This document shows positions 42,538-54,436 of a stretch of DNA of 64,000 nt, in pieces. The stretch covers positions 14,978,501 through 15,042,500 of the forward strand of contig JAVHKY010000025.1 in the NCBI GenBank assembly GCA_035079385.1, written 5' to 3'. This DNA comes from Aspidiotus rigidus. Lineage: Eukaryota > Arthropoda > Insecta > Hemiptera > Diaspididae. A model generated the notes under the pieces. That model had not been told where the DNA came from and did not search any database. It saw only the letters and a list, made by a program, of their open reading frames with translations. A program made the position numbers and the translations under genes. Numbering within the stretch: position 1 is the first letter of the stretch; the number at the start of each line of letters is the position of its first letter.

Positions 42538-42803
42538 CGACGTGGGTTGATGTGTTGATTGATACTAAGATTCCGCTGTCAGATCAACAAGAAATTCTAG
42601 ATAGTTATAAGGACGAGATCAACGCAAAACTATCCGAGTTTGGTATCGATCTCACAACCATGACAGGCTATCTTCCTCTAGAATTACCTTTCGACATTCT
42701 AATTCCTTCAACTGTTGAAGAAGTTGGAGTGAGTGAACCTTGGCTTCCAGACTCGATCAAGGACTTACTGGATTTTAACGGCCGAATTTCACGCGCGTCT
42801 TAA
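42538..42803 (+). other. Orphan duplicate of gene B terminal exon
   Basis: Identical at protein level to exon 7 of gene B (266 bases, same acceptor tggtttcag, same stop), and apparently identical in DNA. No exons 1-6 accompany it. It could serve as an alternative last exon for gene B across ~7.8 kb, or be a non-functional by-product of the duplication. Confidence 0.8.
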
Positions 42804-44399
42804 GAATGCTTTTCAAACGTTATTGTAAGTTGTTCAGCAAAGGCGGAGTACATTTCTCCTCACAGTGGCGAAAATAAAATATTATTTAAAAGCGTCAAAA
42901 TACTATTCCCAACAGGCAATCCTCCCTCTGCAACTCAGTAAGGTCATCCACCACAAAGTGGTCTTATTGTCTTTGACTATAAAATGGTCGAAGCTTATTG
43001 AATAATCATGGTCAACCGTCATACTCTTTTTACCTGTAATTTTATTCCTCAAATAAATATATAAAATGTATAAAGAATAACAACACCTCATTTTTTTCGC
43101 AAAACACTACAAATATGCACAGTATTCATTATTCGAAACACTAATTAATTATTTTTAGAACAATTGCAATAAAATTTATTGAAAAAAATTTTCTCACATT
43201 ACACCAATTTATTTGAGTAAAACTATGTTATCTTCAAAATGTATGAATGAGCAGGTATATTATAGTTATTGTACTTATAAATACAAACTTGCAGTCACAT
43301 TAAAAATTAATTCTAAAAATATAATATGACAAAAATTCGACAATATTGAAAAGTTTCTACTCAAATTGTATGGTTTTAAGTAATGATTGTGAAAAAATTT
43401 CTCATATCTGCCCTTTAAAACAAATGTATGAATATTGAATGTAACACGCATTTTCATCTTAGACTCTGTGACAAGACAGTGCTTTTTCACTTACCTACCT
43501 ATGTTGCACTATAATTAGTTCCTTATACTTAGATTCCATTCTTGAGTCAACACAAATTCCATCACCGTGATTATTTTTTTTAGTATATAGCCTAGTATTT
43601 AAATTGATTTCTGGTATCTTGATTAGATTTGTGAGTCAAAATATGAATCTTCAGGCGCTCTTTCTATGTAAATTGTTTCCTGCTAATGGTTTAGGTAATT
43701 TCACCAAGAACACTTTCACCAACGGTAATTTCACCCAATTTTTTAAATTTTTTTTGCCGATAGGTAAGATCACCAAAGTGAACTTTCACCAAGGGCAATC
43801 CATGTTTCACGGAATAATTTTTGAAGTTTCAAAAAAAAATTCTTAATTTGTAATTTGTTCTCGGTATAAGATAAGTGATTATTATAAACCAAACGTGGTT
43901 GATTCCGTTTTGATTGAATGTACTTCGATATTTTGCCAAACAATTTGATATTTCGCCAAAAAATTTAACGCAAGTTCAACATTCAGGCAATCACAATAGA
44001 AGTATTTGTATGTATTGTACATACCTAGGCATTTTATCAGAAGCTCATTTGAACGAGAAACACCCCACCGTGTTATAAACTCGACTTTCTTCACTGCAGG
44101 GTGCTGACTATTGTGCGTAAGATGCTGAAGATTATCTGCCTTCAGCTTAAAAGCTTACAGTGTATTGGATTTATGCCATACGGATTCTTAATTTTTGTGC
44201 TGAAAAGGAACTAGCATTTGTTGAGTGTTCTGCTGCTGAAAATTCTATGATTCCATTTTTGCCTTCCACATTTATTGACAAAAAAAGTTGTTTCATATTT
44301 TTTTTTTTTTTTTGTGAAACATGGGTTGCTCTTTGTGAAAGTTCACTTTGGTGAACTTACCTAATGGTGACAAAAATTTGAACAATTTGGAGCAACCAC

Positions 44400-45171
44400 C
44401 GTCAATGAAACTGTCGTGACCCTCACATTCGATTGATTTCTCAGAACAGGATTAGACTTTTCCATCAGATCCTCTTTACATGAAATTGCTATTCCGCAAG
44501 TGTTGCATTTAAATTTATATTTGAGATCACCATTAAAATATTATGAGTCAATATAATGTTTCAAAAGAAAACTCATCTTTACACACATATCCTGAAATGT
44601 GACATTTGAATCAATATTTGGGAACTGGATTAGACTTATGCAACAACATTATGTTGTCGTAGATTACTTCTGCGTATGATCGGAACTCATGAGATTTTTT
44701 CACAAATATTACACTAACTTTATATTTGAGAACTGGATCAAATTTCACATTTGAAACAATATTTGAGATTTGGATTAGACTTAGGCAACAACATTATTAT
44801 GTTGCTTCAGACCACTTTTCTATGTACATTTATATCACCAAAAATTTCGTATTTCAATTGATTTGTGGCCAACATATGTTGCGGTATACATTTTTTTTTC
44901 AAACTTCACATTTGAATTAACATTAATTGAGATCTGAGTTAGACCTCACTTCTGTATTAAATTGATATTTGAGAACTGGATCCGACTCGTGAGTCAACAT
45001 ATGTTTCTTCAGACCATATTTCTGTATACATTTATATCCACAAATGTCACAGTTGAATTATATTGGAGAACTGGACTAGACTTGTGTGTCGACATATGTT
45101 GCTTCAGACTACCTTTTTGTATACATTTATATTCACAAAGATCACAATTAAATTGATATCTATGAACTGGA
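44400..45171 (-). pseudogene. Decayed zinc fingers downstream of ZNF copy 2
   Basis: Finger-like complement with stops and frame changes, parallel to 38300-39050 in copy 1. It follows a premature stop created where the linker GAGTCTAATCCA has lost bases (GAG|TAA). Confidence 0.6.
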
Positions 45172-46860
45172 TTACTCATGAATCAACATATGTTGCTTCA
45201 GACCACTTTTCTGTATACATTTATATCCACAAACATCACACTTGAATTGAAATTTGAGATCTGGATTAGACTCATGAATCAACATATGTCGCTTCAGACT
45301 ACCCTTTTGTATACATTTATAAGCACAAAGATCACAATTAAATTGATATTTGAGAACTGGATTAGACTCGTGAGTCAACATATGTTGCTTCAGATTATAT
45401 TTCCTTGTACATTCATGTCCACAAATGTCACATTTGAACTGATATTTGAGAACTGGATCAGACTCGTGAGTCAACATATGTTTCTTCAGATCACCTTTCC
45501 TTATACATCTGTATACACAAATGTCACAATTGAATTGATATCTACAAACTGGATTAGACTCGTGTGTCAACATATGTTGCTTCAGACTACCTTTTTGTAT
45601 ACATTTATATCCACAAAGATCACAATGGAATTTATATTTGAGAAGCGGATCAGACTCGTGAGTCAACATATGTTTCTTCAGATCACATTTCCTTATACAT
45701 TTATGTCCACAAATGTCACATTTGAATTGACATTTGAAATCTGGATTAGACTCGTGAGTCAACATATGTTGCTTCAGATTACATTTCCTTGTACATTCAT
45801 ATCCACAAAGATCACAATTAAATTGATATTTGAGAACTGGATCAGACTCGTGAGTCAACATATGTTTCCTCAAATCACCTTTCTGTATACATTTATATCC
45901 ACAAAGATAACAATGGAATTTATATTTGAGAACTGGATCAGACTCGTGAGTCAACATATGTTTCTTCAGATCACCTTTCCTTATACATTTATGTCCACAA
46001 ATGTCACATTTGAATTGACATTTGAAATCTGGATTAGACTCGTGAATCAACATATGTTTCTTCAGACCACTTTTCTGTATACATTTAAATCCACAAATTT
46101 CACACTTGAATTGAAATTTGAGATCTGGATTAGACTCATGAATCAACATATGTTGCTTCAGACTACCCTTTCGTATACATTTATATCCACAAAGATCACA
46201 ATTAAATTTATATTGGAGAACTCGATCAGACTTGTGTGTCAACATATGTTGCTTTAGACTACCTTTTTGTATACATTTATATCCACAAAGATCACAATTA
46301 AATTGATATTTGAGAACTGGATTAGACTGGTGTGTCAACATATGTTGCTTCAGGCTACCTTTTTGTATACATTTATATCCACAAAGATCACAATTAAATT
46401 GATATTTGAGAACTGGATTAGACTCGTGTGTCAACATATGTTGCTTCAGACTACCTTTTTGTATACATTTATATCCACAAAGATCACAATTAAATTTATA
46501 TTTGAGAACTGGATTAGACTCGTGTGTCAACATATGTTGCTTCAGACCATATTTCTGTATACATTTATATCCACAAATATCACAATTAAATTTATATTTG
46601 AGAACTGGATCAGACTCGTGAATCAACATATGTTGCTTCAGACCACTTTTCTGTATACATTTATATCCACAAACGTCACACTTGAATTGAAATTTGAGAT
46701 CTGGATTAGACTCATGAATCAACATATGTTGCTTCAGACTACCCTTTTGTATACATTTACATCCACAAAGATCACAATTAAATTGATATTTGAGAACTGG
46801 ATTAGACTTGTGAATCAACATATGACATTTCAGATCTGGATCAAGTTTATTTGTCGACAT
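45172..46860 (-). CDS. C2H2 zinc-finger protein, 17 fingers, duplication copy 2
   Basis: The ATG at 46860 gives MSTNKLDPDLKCHMLIHKSNP, then 17 fingers of the C-x2-C-x12-H-x3-H type with 32-residue spacing. It ends CIQKSGLKQHMLIHE just before a stop inside the linker. Finger residues vary more than in copy 1 (CGHKCIRKGD, CGYECTRKCN, CGFKCIQKSG), so array homogenisation differs between the copies. Nuclear DNA-binding protein by family; targets unknown. A possible 5' UTR exon and promoter lie at 46.9-47.1 kb, conserved between the copies. Confidence 0.72.
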   Translation of the reverse strand: MSTNKLDPDLKCHMLIHKSNPVLKYQFNCDLCGCKCIQKGSLKQHMLIHESNPDLKFQFKCDVCGYKCIQKSGLKQHMLIHESDPVLKYKFNCDICGYKCIQKYGLKQHMLTHESNPVLKYKFNCDLCGYKCIQKGSLKQHMLTHESNPVLKYQFNCDLCGYKCIQKGSLKQHMLTHQSNPVLKYQFNCDLCGYKCIQKGSLKQHMLTHKSDRVLQYKFNCDLCGYKCIRKGSLKQHMLIHESNPDLKFQFKCEICGFKCIQKSGLKKHMLIHESNPDFKCQFKCDICGHKCIRKGDLKKHMLTHESDPVLKYKFHCYLCGYKCIQKGDLRKHMLTHESDPVLKYQFNCDLCGYECTRKCNLKQHMLTHESNPDFKCQFKCDICGHKCIRKCDLKKHMLTHESDPLLKYKFHCDLCGYKCIQKGSLKQHMLTHESNPVCRYQFNCDICVYRCIRKGDLKKHMLTHESDPVLKYQFKCDICGHECTRKYNLKQHMLTHESNPVLKYQFNCDLCAYKCIQKGSLKRHMLIHESNPDLKFQFKCDVCGYKCIQKSGLKQHMLIHE

Positions 46861-47589
46861 ACTTGAATTAATAAAATGAATGGATGAATCCTGTAGCAAA
46901 TATCAATATTAATTACTATTTTAGAGGATAGTTTTCAAGAATTATGTTTTGTGTGAATACCTGATGGAAAATAAGATGGATGTATAGAAATGAAATAGCG
47001 TTCACTATTGATCATATTCACTTGATTCCCAACACCAAATAACCTGAAATCCATACAAGAGTGAGACAACATTGAGGAATAGTGTAGTTACTATTGAACC
47101 ATAAAAGTTATCCTGTATTCGGCGCCCATTAATTTAAATTAAGAATGAAAAGAGTGTTGACATGACATTTTGATACACACATCATTGGTATCATCTACTT
47201 TAGTTATAATTCAAATTATAAGTATTAGTAAGGCAAATAAGAAAAACTAATCAAACAACAGAAAAAAAATAAGGAAAAAAGTGATCAGTCTTGATGGTGT
47301 ACATAAGGTAAAGACAGGGCAGAGATGAAATAAATTGTATTGGCTCCTTGAGACTAGAATCTATCAATAATACAATTGAACAGTTGAAAACAAAGAATGC
47401 AACAGGTCTCTGAAAAGAAAGAGGGAGGGGAGAGAGATTTCCAGACAAACAGTCGGAAAAACGCAGAAAAATACACAGAAAACAAGGTGAAATGGAGGGT
47501 GGTTGAAATAATAACGCACCTGATGATGAACCAGATGATATACAGTTTGAAACCAGTCATTAAAAAAAATCTGTCCATTTCTGTAAGTG

Positions 47590-48008
47590 TTTCTTTTCAT
47601 CATACTAGTGGCAGAATAACACACTTTCAATTATCAAAATATGTTCCTTCAGATTCTGTTCCATCAGTGAACATCTCCTCCCTCAAATATTACATTCAAA
47701 TTGTGAGTCAATATAATTATGTCTCTTCAGTCCTGTTTTCTGTGTACATTTATATCCACAAATGTCAAATTTGAATTGTTATTTGAGATCTGGATTGGAC
47801 CTTTGAGTCAATATATGTCTCCTCAAATTCCATTTGCGTGTAAATGCCATTTGCAAGTATCACACTTGAGTACGTAATTGAGAATTGGGTTAGATTTATG
47901 AGTCTTGGTAATAGGTGTCTCCAGGAGAGACTTTAAAATGTAACTCCCTATACAAGTATCGCACTTAAATGGATATCTCACATCTGGATCAAGTTCATTG
48001 GTTGACAT
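47590..48008 (-). pseudogene. Third zinc-finger relic
   Basis: The ATG at 48008 begins MSTNELDPDVRYPFKCDTC, matching the N-terminus of both neighbours, but only about two damaged fingers are left before a stop at 47823. Further finger-like complement continues to about 47640. The sequence upstream (48.0-48.2 kb) also resembles the region upstream of the two intact copies. An older duplicate of the same gene. Confidence 0.65.
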
Positions 48009-48414
48009 ATTTCAATCAATAATATGAATTGGAGAATCCAGTTGCAAACGTCAATATTAGATTGCTATTTTAGGTGAGGATGGTTTTGAGGACTATTTTC
48101 AGAGTGGAATACTTGGTGGTATACAATAATGTGAGTGCCTTGAAATGAAATAAAATAGCGTCAACTCCCAACTATATTCACTTGATTCTTAACCAAAACC
48201 AAACTGCCCGTCCAAATTAGAATGAGGTCAAATTTAGGAATACTTCTATGATTATTGCGCACCATCTTCCCACGAGAATATTATTAAGTATTCACCATTT
48301 TTTTTTTTCAATCAAGATTAAAAAGAGAGCTAACGTTTGATGCGCACATCATTGGTATCATCTACTACAACAATAACTGAAATTATGAGAAATATAAGAA
48401 TTAATATAATATCA

Positions 48415-48581
48415 AAAAATATTTTTATTCAACGGCTCTCCTGTCAAAATAAGCTTACATTAGAACAAACAAATAGGTAGTCAACGTTTTGAAGTGTACG
48501 CACTTCTCCTTCGAGGACCTATTTGTTTGTTTGTTCTCAAATGAATTTTGACGGCAGAGCCTTGAAATAAAAATATTTTTG
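48415..48581. repeat. Inverted repeat with Penelope-like loop
   Basis: The arms 48415-48478 and 48517-48581 are imperfect reverse complements. On the minus strand the loop reads a short hairpin (gaagtgcgtacacttc) followed by aaaacgtt. The layout is the same as the 2.5-kb inverted repeat. Confidence 0.6.
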
Positions 48582-50946
48582 AAATTATAAGTATTTGGAA
48601 AGTCAAATTAGAGGAACCAAATCAAAAAATTGATCAGTCGTCAGGGTATATATAGAAGGCAGAAATAAAATAAATTTTATTGACCCGATGGACTGAATGA
48701 AGATCGTAATGAAGCTTTTAATCAGATTTCTGTTATTCAACTAAAATGAATTCGGGGTTGTAATAAAAAACAATGGCGTCTTCAACAGAGTTGGACAAGG
48801 AATTCACACATTCTTTTCTATTGGACGGATTGTTTTTGATAATGAGAATTGAATTCAAAATTAGAGTCCCAAAAAGAGGAGTTAGATTGGATAAAATCAT
48901 GAAAATTGAGTTACCTATAGCAGGAGGGACTCGGAAAAATTAAGACCTCTGAGCTCTATATGATAGATGGGAGGGGGGGTAGGAAAAATTTTCAAGATCA
49001 AAGGAGTCCGATTTGAAAACATTTCAAATATTGGGAACTGAACTATATTATATGACAGGAGAGAAACTTTGAAAAAATTGAACTATCAGAGGAGTTGAAA
49101 TTGAAAAATTGTGTACATTGGGCTAAACAATCATGGCAAGTGGATAACTTGGAGAAATTTAAACTTTCAAGGTATACATGATAAGAGAGAAACATGAAAG
49201 AATTTCAAGAAGAAAATCTTGAAAAGAAAATTAAGCAGGTTGAACAATAAAATGAAAAGATACAAGAAAAAATAGTGTATCTATCCAAGTAATTCCAATT
49301 AATATTAAACCCCAACTGAATTAAAAGTAGAGTACTTTGAATTCGCATAAAAATTTTGAATACAGGTCTAGACAAAATACTTACAATCAACAAACGTTTA
49401 CAATAACATCTAAACAACTTGACCAACCACATTAATTGAAGACCTTTCTGTCAAAAGGGCGTCCGTCCCATGAAAAATACATTGAACGGATGCCCTTTTG
49501 ACAGAAAGGTCCTCATATTGCCTCTCCACATTAATTTTCATCTTCTTACCTCTCTATTTTCATACCATGTAATACCGTCGAGCTAATAACCCTGCAGTTT
49601 TGAAGCTCGTTAAATAAATTAAAAAAAAAAAAAAAAAAAAAAAGTTATCTGAAGAATTTTTACTTTTTCTTTTTTTTTCAATATCTAGAGTAGAAATATC
49701 TAGATGATTTAACTGAGAAAAATTATTCCTATTTCCATGTTTTCCGTAAAAATTTGTTTCACCAATAATTTATTGACAATTTCTTACTTCTTCTGTTTTG
49801 TAATGAGTGGTAGTCAATATAAAGAAATATGTATTTGAAAATTTAGATAAGACAAGTCCGAGTATCAAAAAATGCATAAGAATAAATTTAAAAAAATATA
49901 TTGTATAATATATTCAAATTCCAAAAAAGGAGGAATGTCTAAAAATGAAAATACGTGACAACGAGAAACTAGTCTCCATCTATATTTCCGGAGTTTTCTT
50001 AAATATGACCTCAAATATTCTTTCACCATTGTGTTATACCTTAATGTACTGTGTACCAAACAGTAACTCATTATCTGTGTTCCTTTTTCCTGATATTGAA
50101 CCTTCTCCAGTCTTACCAACATAGATGCCCTCATACTGTCCGCGACTGAGCACTCCCCTCAGGTTTCACTTGACCTTTTCTTCTATCTGGTCATTGCTTA
50201 TTTTCTTCATCAAGGGTTCCCTTCTTCGCTTCTATTTTTCAAAGGACTCTCTAAATCACAGCTCTAGAGGAGCAGTTGGCTTCTGCAATCTGCTCAACTA
50301 TCTCAATTCTTTCATTTTCTCTTCATTGTTCTCGAAGATAGAAATAGCTCGGCAGCGGTAGTTCTGAATCGGCGTTAACTTGTGCCTGAGGTGGTGGTAG
50401 GAGTCCCTTGAGATGATGGATGTGCGTTGGTTTCCTGTAGATTTTGTATTCTGTCCTGTTAACTCTCCAGGATGAACGTTAAGTCAAAATAGTTGATGGT
50501 CTGCTCTTTTTCACTGTGAATTTGACGATTTTATTCATCGCATTTGTTTCCAAAGAAAAAAAATGGTCCACCTGTCTATGACCATACATCTCGGATACCA
50601 TCTATGTATCTCCTATTTAAGAAAATTCAATTTATGTGAATTTGATCCATTTTCAATTCAAATACTCGTATCAATGTTGTGTATTTTTTGAGCACAGTAT
50701 TTCCACAAGTGACAATGTGTGATGAAAAACATCAAATAATCTTCACAACACACGTCTGCGTTTAATTTACAAACGCAAGCGTTTTTTCAACCTCATAATT
50801 TTGAAATAGTTTTGTTCTAAATGTCTTCTTTGTGGTAAAATTTTTCATTATTCTCAGATACTTGCAAACATTGAGCCGCTGCTCAATAATATTGAAGATA
50901 CAGATTGACTTTCTATTGATCGTATACTTTTTTCTACAGCAAAAAT
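48582..50946. other. Intergenic before gene C
   Basis: Contains a copy of the G-rich dispersed repeat near 48955, the short palindrome at 49439-49514 and a poly-A tract at about 49620-49643, possibly a retroposon tail. No gene is seen. The last ~120 bases resemble the 5' flank of genes B and D. Confidence 0.4.
49439..49514. repeat. Short palindromic repeat, copy 2
   Basis: The arms gacctttctgtcaaaagggc and gcccttttgacagaaaggtc are exact reverse complements. Same family as 22281-22357. Confidence 0.75.
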
Positions 50947-53900
50947 ATGAAATATTTTCCATATTACATATGTGTGATAGTAATAGAGATATTCAAAAAT
51001 GTGTACGGTGGGGACCCAAACGTGGACGACCCACCTCGTCAGAAAATATGTCACGACCTCAAAGCGGTCAGAAGAACTCCTGATATCGATGCAAAGTTCT
51101 TTAAACACATAAATGCGGTAAGTTTGAACAAATATTTCATTTAACGAATGGAAAACATGGACATTTTTTTGAATTTGTTATATTCGAATATAGAAAGGAA
51201 AATCTTCAATGTTATGGAAAATTACCAAGATGGATGACTATCATCACCAATTTGGCGACAGGCATAATTATTGCACTATGTTTCGTAAATATACCTAGAT
51301 TATACTGAATAGTGATTCTTCCAAGTTTTAGCAAAATAGTACATACAAGTATTAATACTTCAACAGGAAACCTGTTTTATGGTGACGATTTCCTCTATTG
51401 TACTATTTGTATACACAAACCCAACTTGACTTTGACCCGATGTACAAAATTGTAATGGTTTTGAGCTGTGAACCGATATTTATGGCTCGGAAAATATATT
51501 TCCACGTCCTGTCTTCCTAAAGTCCCAAGAAGGATTTTGTTTCTTGAGCAATAAACTTATATATGTGGTAGGCGATTTGGAAAATTCCGCCGTAGACTGA
51601 ATGTAAACTGCCGGCAGTATTAGAAAGTGATTGAAAATTGTCCAGTCCGCCTGATTTATTTTAGGCAGATTATAATCTGCCCGAGCTCTGTTAGGCAGTT
51701 TGTGAAATGTACTTTACACAGTTCAATTAGCCTAACTTTCTTCCGGCTCATTGCAAAGAGACTAAGTGTACGCAGGCAGTTTGAAAAAGAGACTGACAGA
51801 GTCCAATGCGATACGTTGTTGGACCTCTCTTTACAGAGGCAGAGATAGGATGATCGGGTGCGAAGACCAAGAGATTATACAATGCATTGCATGGGGGATT
51901 TGGTGAGGTCCGGGGCCCAATGACTTTTTGTAAATCATGGCTGTGTATCTCTCTGTAAAAAACAGACATTCTCAGATCAAGGGAACTAAAAATGTTCAGA
52001 TACCAGAGAAGATAACTGAGTTATTCTCCAAAAGGGCGTTCTTCACACTGAATTCGGATGCCATGATAACTCTCATTTTATCTATCAGAGATATTGACCA
52101 ATAATTCTTGTTTTCACTTGCACAGATTTCGGACCTGACTGCAAAGCTACTCGTCAAAATATACAAATTGTAATTGACGGAGTTGAAATGCTAGCATTTT
52201 TCACAGCATTTTCTAAAAGTCAAACGGAAGGAGAAGAATATTTCCGCAGTCATACATACGGTATCGCATCATGGCTAATTTACAATGAAAAGTAAGTAAT
52301 ATTGTAGATGGTTAATTATAGTTTCAAAGGACATTTGAAGGGGCCCCAGTCTCTCGGCTGGGGACTTTCAGCTGCTGGCTACCAGGGCCGTCGCGATTGG
52401 CGAGGAAGGAAGAGCTTTCTCTAAACCAGATTCCAAAGTTGATAAGTTGTATGAAGAAACTTGGTGGAAATTCGGAAGCGGAGAACCTGCCATCTTCAAT
52501 GTTTTTAATCATCTGTCATAAATTACTTCTCTTTCCTTGCTACGTTGTTGAAATGGTTGAAATTTTCGCACATTTTCTCTTTCTACGCGACTACCGTAAT
52601 TTTTCTTCATATTACGCTCATATTTCAGTCAAGACAAACAAAACTCCAAAAGGAATTTTTTTTTTCAGGACAAATGATGTCTTACAAACTCGATGCAAAA
52701 TTGAAGATCAAGATGAAAATTACTACATTCACAATTACATTTTGGACAGAAGTGAGTCATTTAGCGTAAGTTGCGCGCAGCTAATGAAAAATAAATTACA
52801 TCTTCTCGAACTTGTAGTAAAAAAAACGCTTGATTCATCTTGAGAGGAGGAAGCTAGCCGACGGTGTGACTCGGATCCATAGACTATGGTCTGTTTGCCG
52901 AAAATAGGAAGTGACGTGACAACAATAATTAGACCTTTTGGTACCTCGCGACGCGAGAGAAGTCGCCTCTCGAGTACCGAAACGTCAAATTTAGGTTGTG
53001 ACGTCACTCCCACTTTTTGGCAAACTGAGTATAGACATTGACTATAGACAATCGTTTAGATGTAGAAGATTGCAGTGTTACGACTTCGAGTGCACGGTTT
53101 ATACTAGAAAATTGTGACAATCTTTTCCATCCAAATCATATTGCTAAAATCTTCATTCTGGATACGTGGGTCGCCGCCTCATTAACCGAGTTCAACTTTT
53201 GATCATTTGAAAAAAAATTGCGACATTCAAAATAGAAATTGAGGTGTGACTCTATACTATCATAATATTTCAATATTTTACTGTTATTAGTGGACCTTCT
53301 CAAGCAAGATAAATCTGGCGAAATCAAGTCGACACCGAGACAAGAAATTCCAGGATTTGTAAAATCAAGTTGTTAGTGAATGATTTGTACAATTTTTTTA
53401 CTTGAAATTTTACAGATTTAATACTTCATAATTATAATTTATTCATAAATTTTTTGGATAGTTCGAAACTTTGCGGTGATTGCAGTTGCACCTCACTTGA
53501 ATTGGTCTATTACGAGAACTTGCGATTTGAAAAGTAAGAAAATTTCTTCACTAATTTTTGAAGATAGAAAATTAGGTGTTGGAATCAAGGATAATTTTAC
53601 AATAATCATATGCAAATGAAATGTCCGTAGTTATCACTTACTCTTCAGACACGACAATAGTAAATGATGTATGATTCTAAATGATGTAGCCAGATTAGGC
53701 CAAAGATGTATAGTGTCTTCTTAAATGAGAAGAATCTGAAACCTACTCTACTAACAAAGGGAGAAGGGACGAACGGAAAGAGATACATGAATGAGCGCGT
53801 CAGATTACAATTTCAGTCATCGCCACTCTGAGTCTTTCTCCTCTTCTCAGGAATCACTCGCACTGCTCTCGAATACCTATAGGCATTGTCATAGAATTGT

Positions 53901-54436
53901 AAGAATTCTCACATTTGCATAGTATTTGATATACAATAACTGTTAATCAAACATTCATAAATAAGAGAAAGGCGAAGTATTTCCGGCGAGTGACACACCA
54001 GTAATGATATCATGCAAGGAAATTACGTTCATAATCGAAGGCAACCCTAATCAATTACATTATTGTTCTAATACTTATTTAGCCTTAGCTGTACCTGTAG
54101 TCTAAATGAGTAGTGGTGATACGTACTGCTTGTCCTGGATGATACAGAATAGGTAGTGTACTTGTTTCAGCGACATGGGTCGATGTGTTGATTGATACTC
54201 AGATTCCGCTATCAGAGCAACAGGAAATTTTAGATCGTTACAAAAAGGAGATCGACGCGAAACTAATCGAGTTTGGTATAGACCTTACAACACTGACGGA
54301 TATCCTTCCTTTGAAATTACCTTTCAACATTCCAATTCCACCAACTATTGAAGAAGTTGGAGTGAGTGAACCCTGGCTTCCAGACGAGATTAGGGAAACA
54401 GTAGATTTAAACGGCCGAATTGCATTCACCCCTTAG
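50947..54436 (+). CDS. Secreted lipocalin-like protein C, seven exons, 309 residues
   Basis: Exons: 50947-51117, 51194-51284, 52126-52291, 52669-52751, 53291-53371, 53462-53533, 54171-54436; all phases close. The signal peptide is MKYFPYYICVIVIEIFKNVYG. Cysteines lie at about residues 35 (ICHDL), 84 (NYC) and 93 (PDC), with later ones in TRCK and TRTCDLK. The core W-K-I-T-K-M-DDYHHQFGD is at about 65-79. The C-terminal exon reads TWVDVLIDTQIPLSEQQEIL..., GIDLTTLT, then a proline-rich tail. The ApoD-like C-terminal pattern (strand, cysteine, W-V, amphipathic helix, GID) suggests a lipocalin fold carrying a hydrophobic ligand outside the cell. The length is greater than usual (~180-200) and the family call is by eye. 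It is the only complete, undamaged copy close to genes B and D. An inverted-repeat element sits in intron 4. Confidence 0.75.
52877..53050. mobile_element. Inverted-repeat element in gene C intron 4
   Basis: The left half (ctgtttgccgaaaatagg, gtgacgtgacaac, ttggtacc) pairs with the right half (ggtaccgaaacgt..., ttgtgacgtcac, tttttggcaaac). A central hairpin (gcgagagaagtcgcctctcg) lies between them. Non-coding, about 175 bp. Confidence 0.55.

Larger units (their letters stand above)
41593..47453. repeat. Tandem segmental duplication, copy 2
   Basis: Begins at the junction cagt|aggtcaaaaa and ends where similarity to copy 1 stops (cagacaaacagt, then cggaaaaacg). It contains the orphan last exon (42538-42803) and an intact zinc-finger gene. 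It lacks the mariner MITE and differs in finger number, which accounts for the shorter length. Confidence 0.85.

Noticed and set aside
45178..46866. Long plus-strand open frames opposite ZNF copy 2 (359 and 199 codons)
   Set aside because: Same periodicity artefact as in copy 1.
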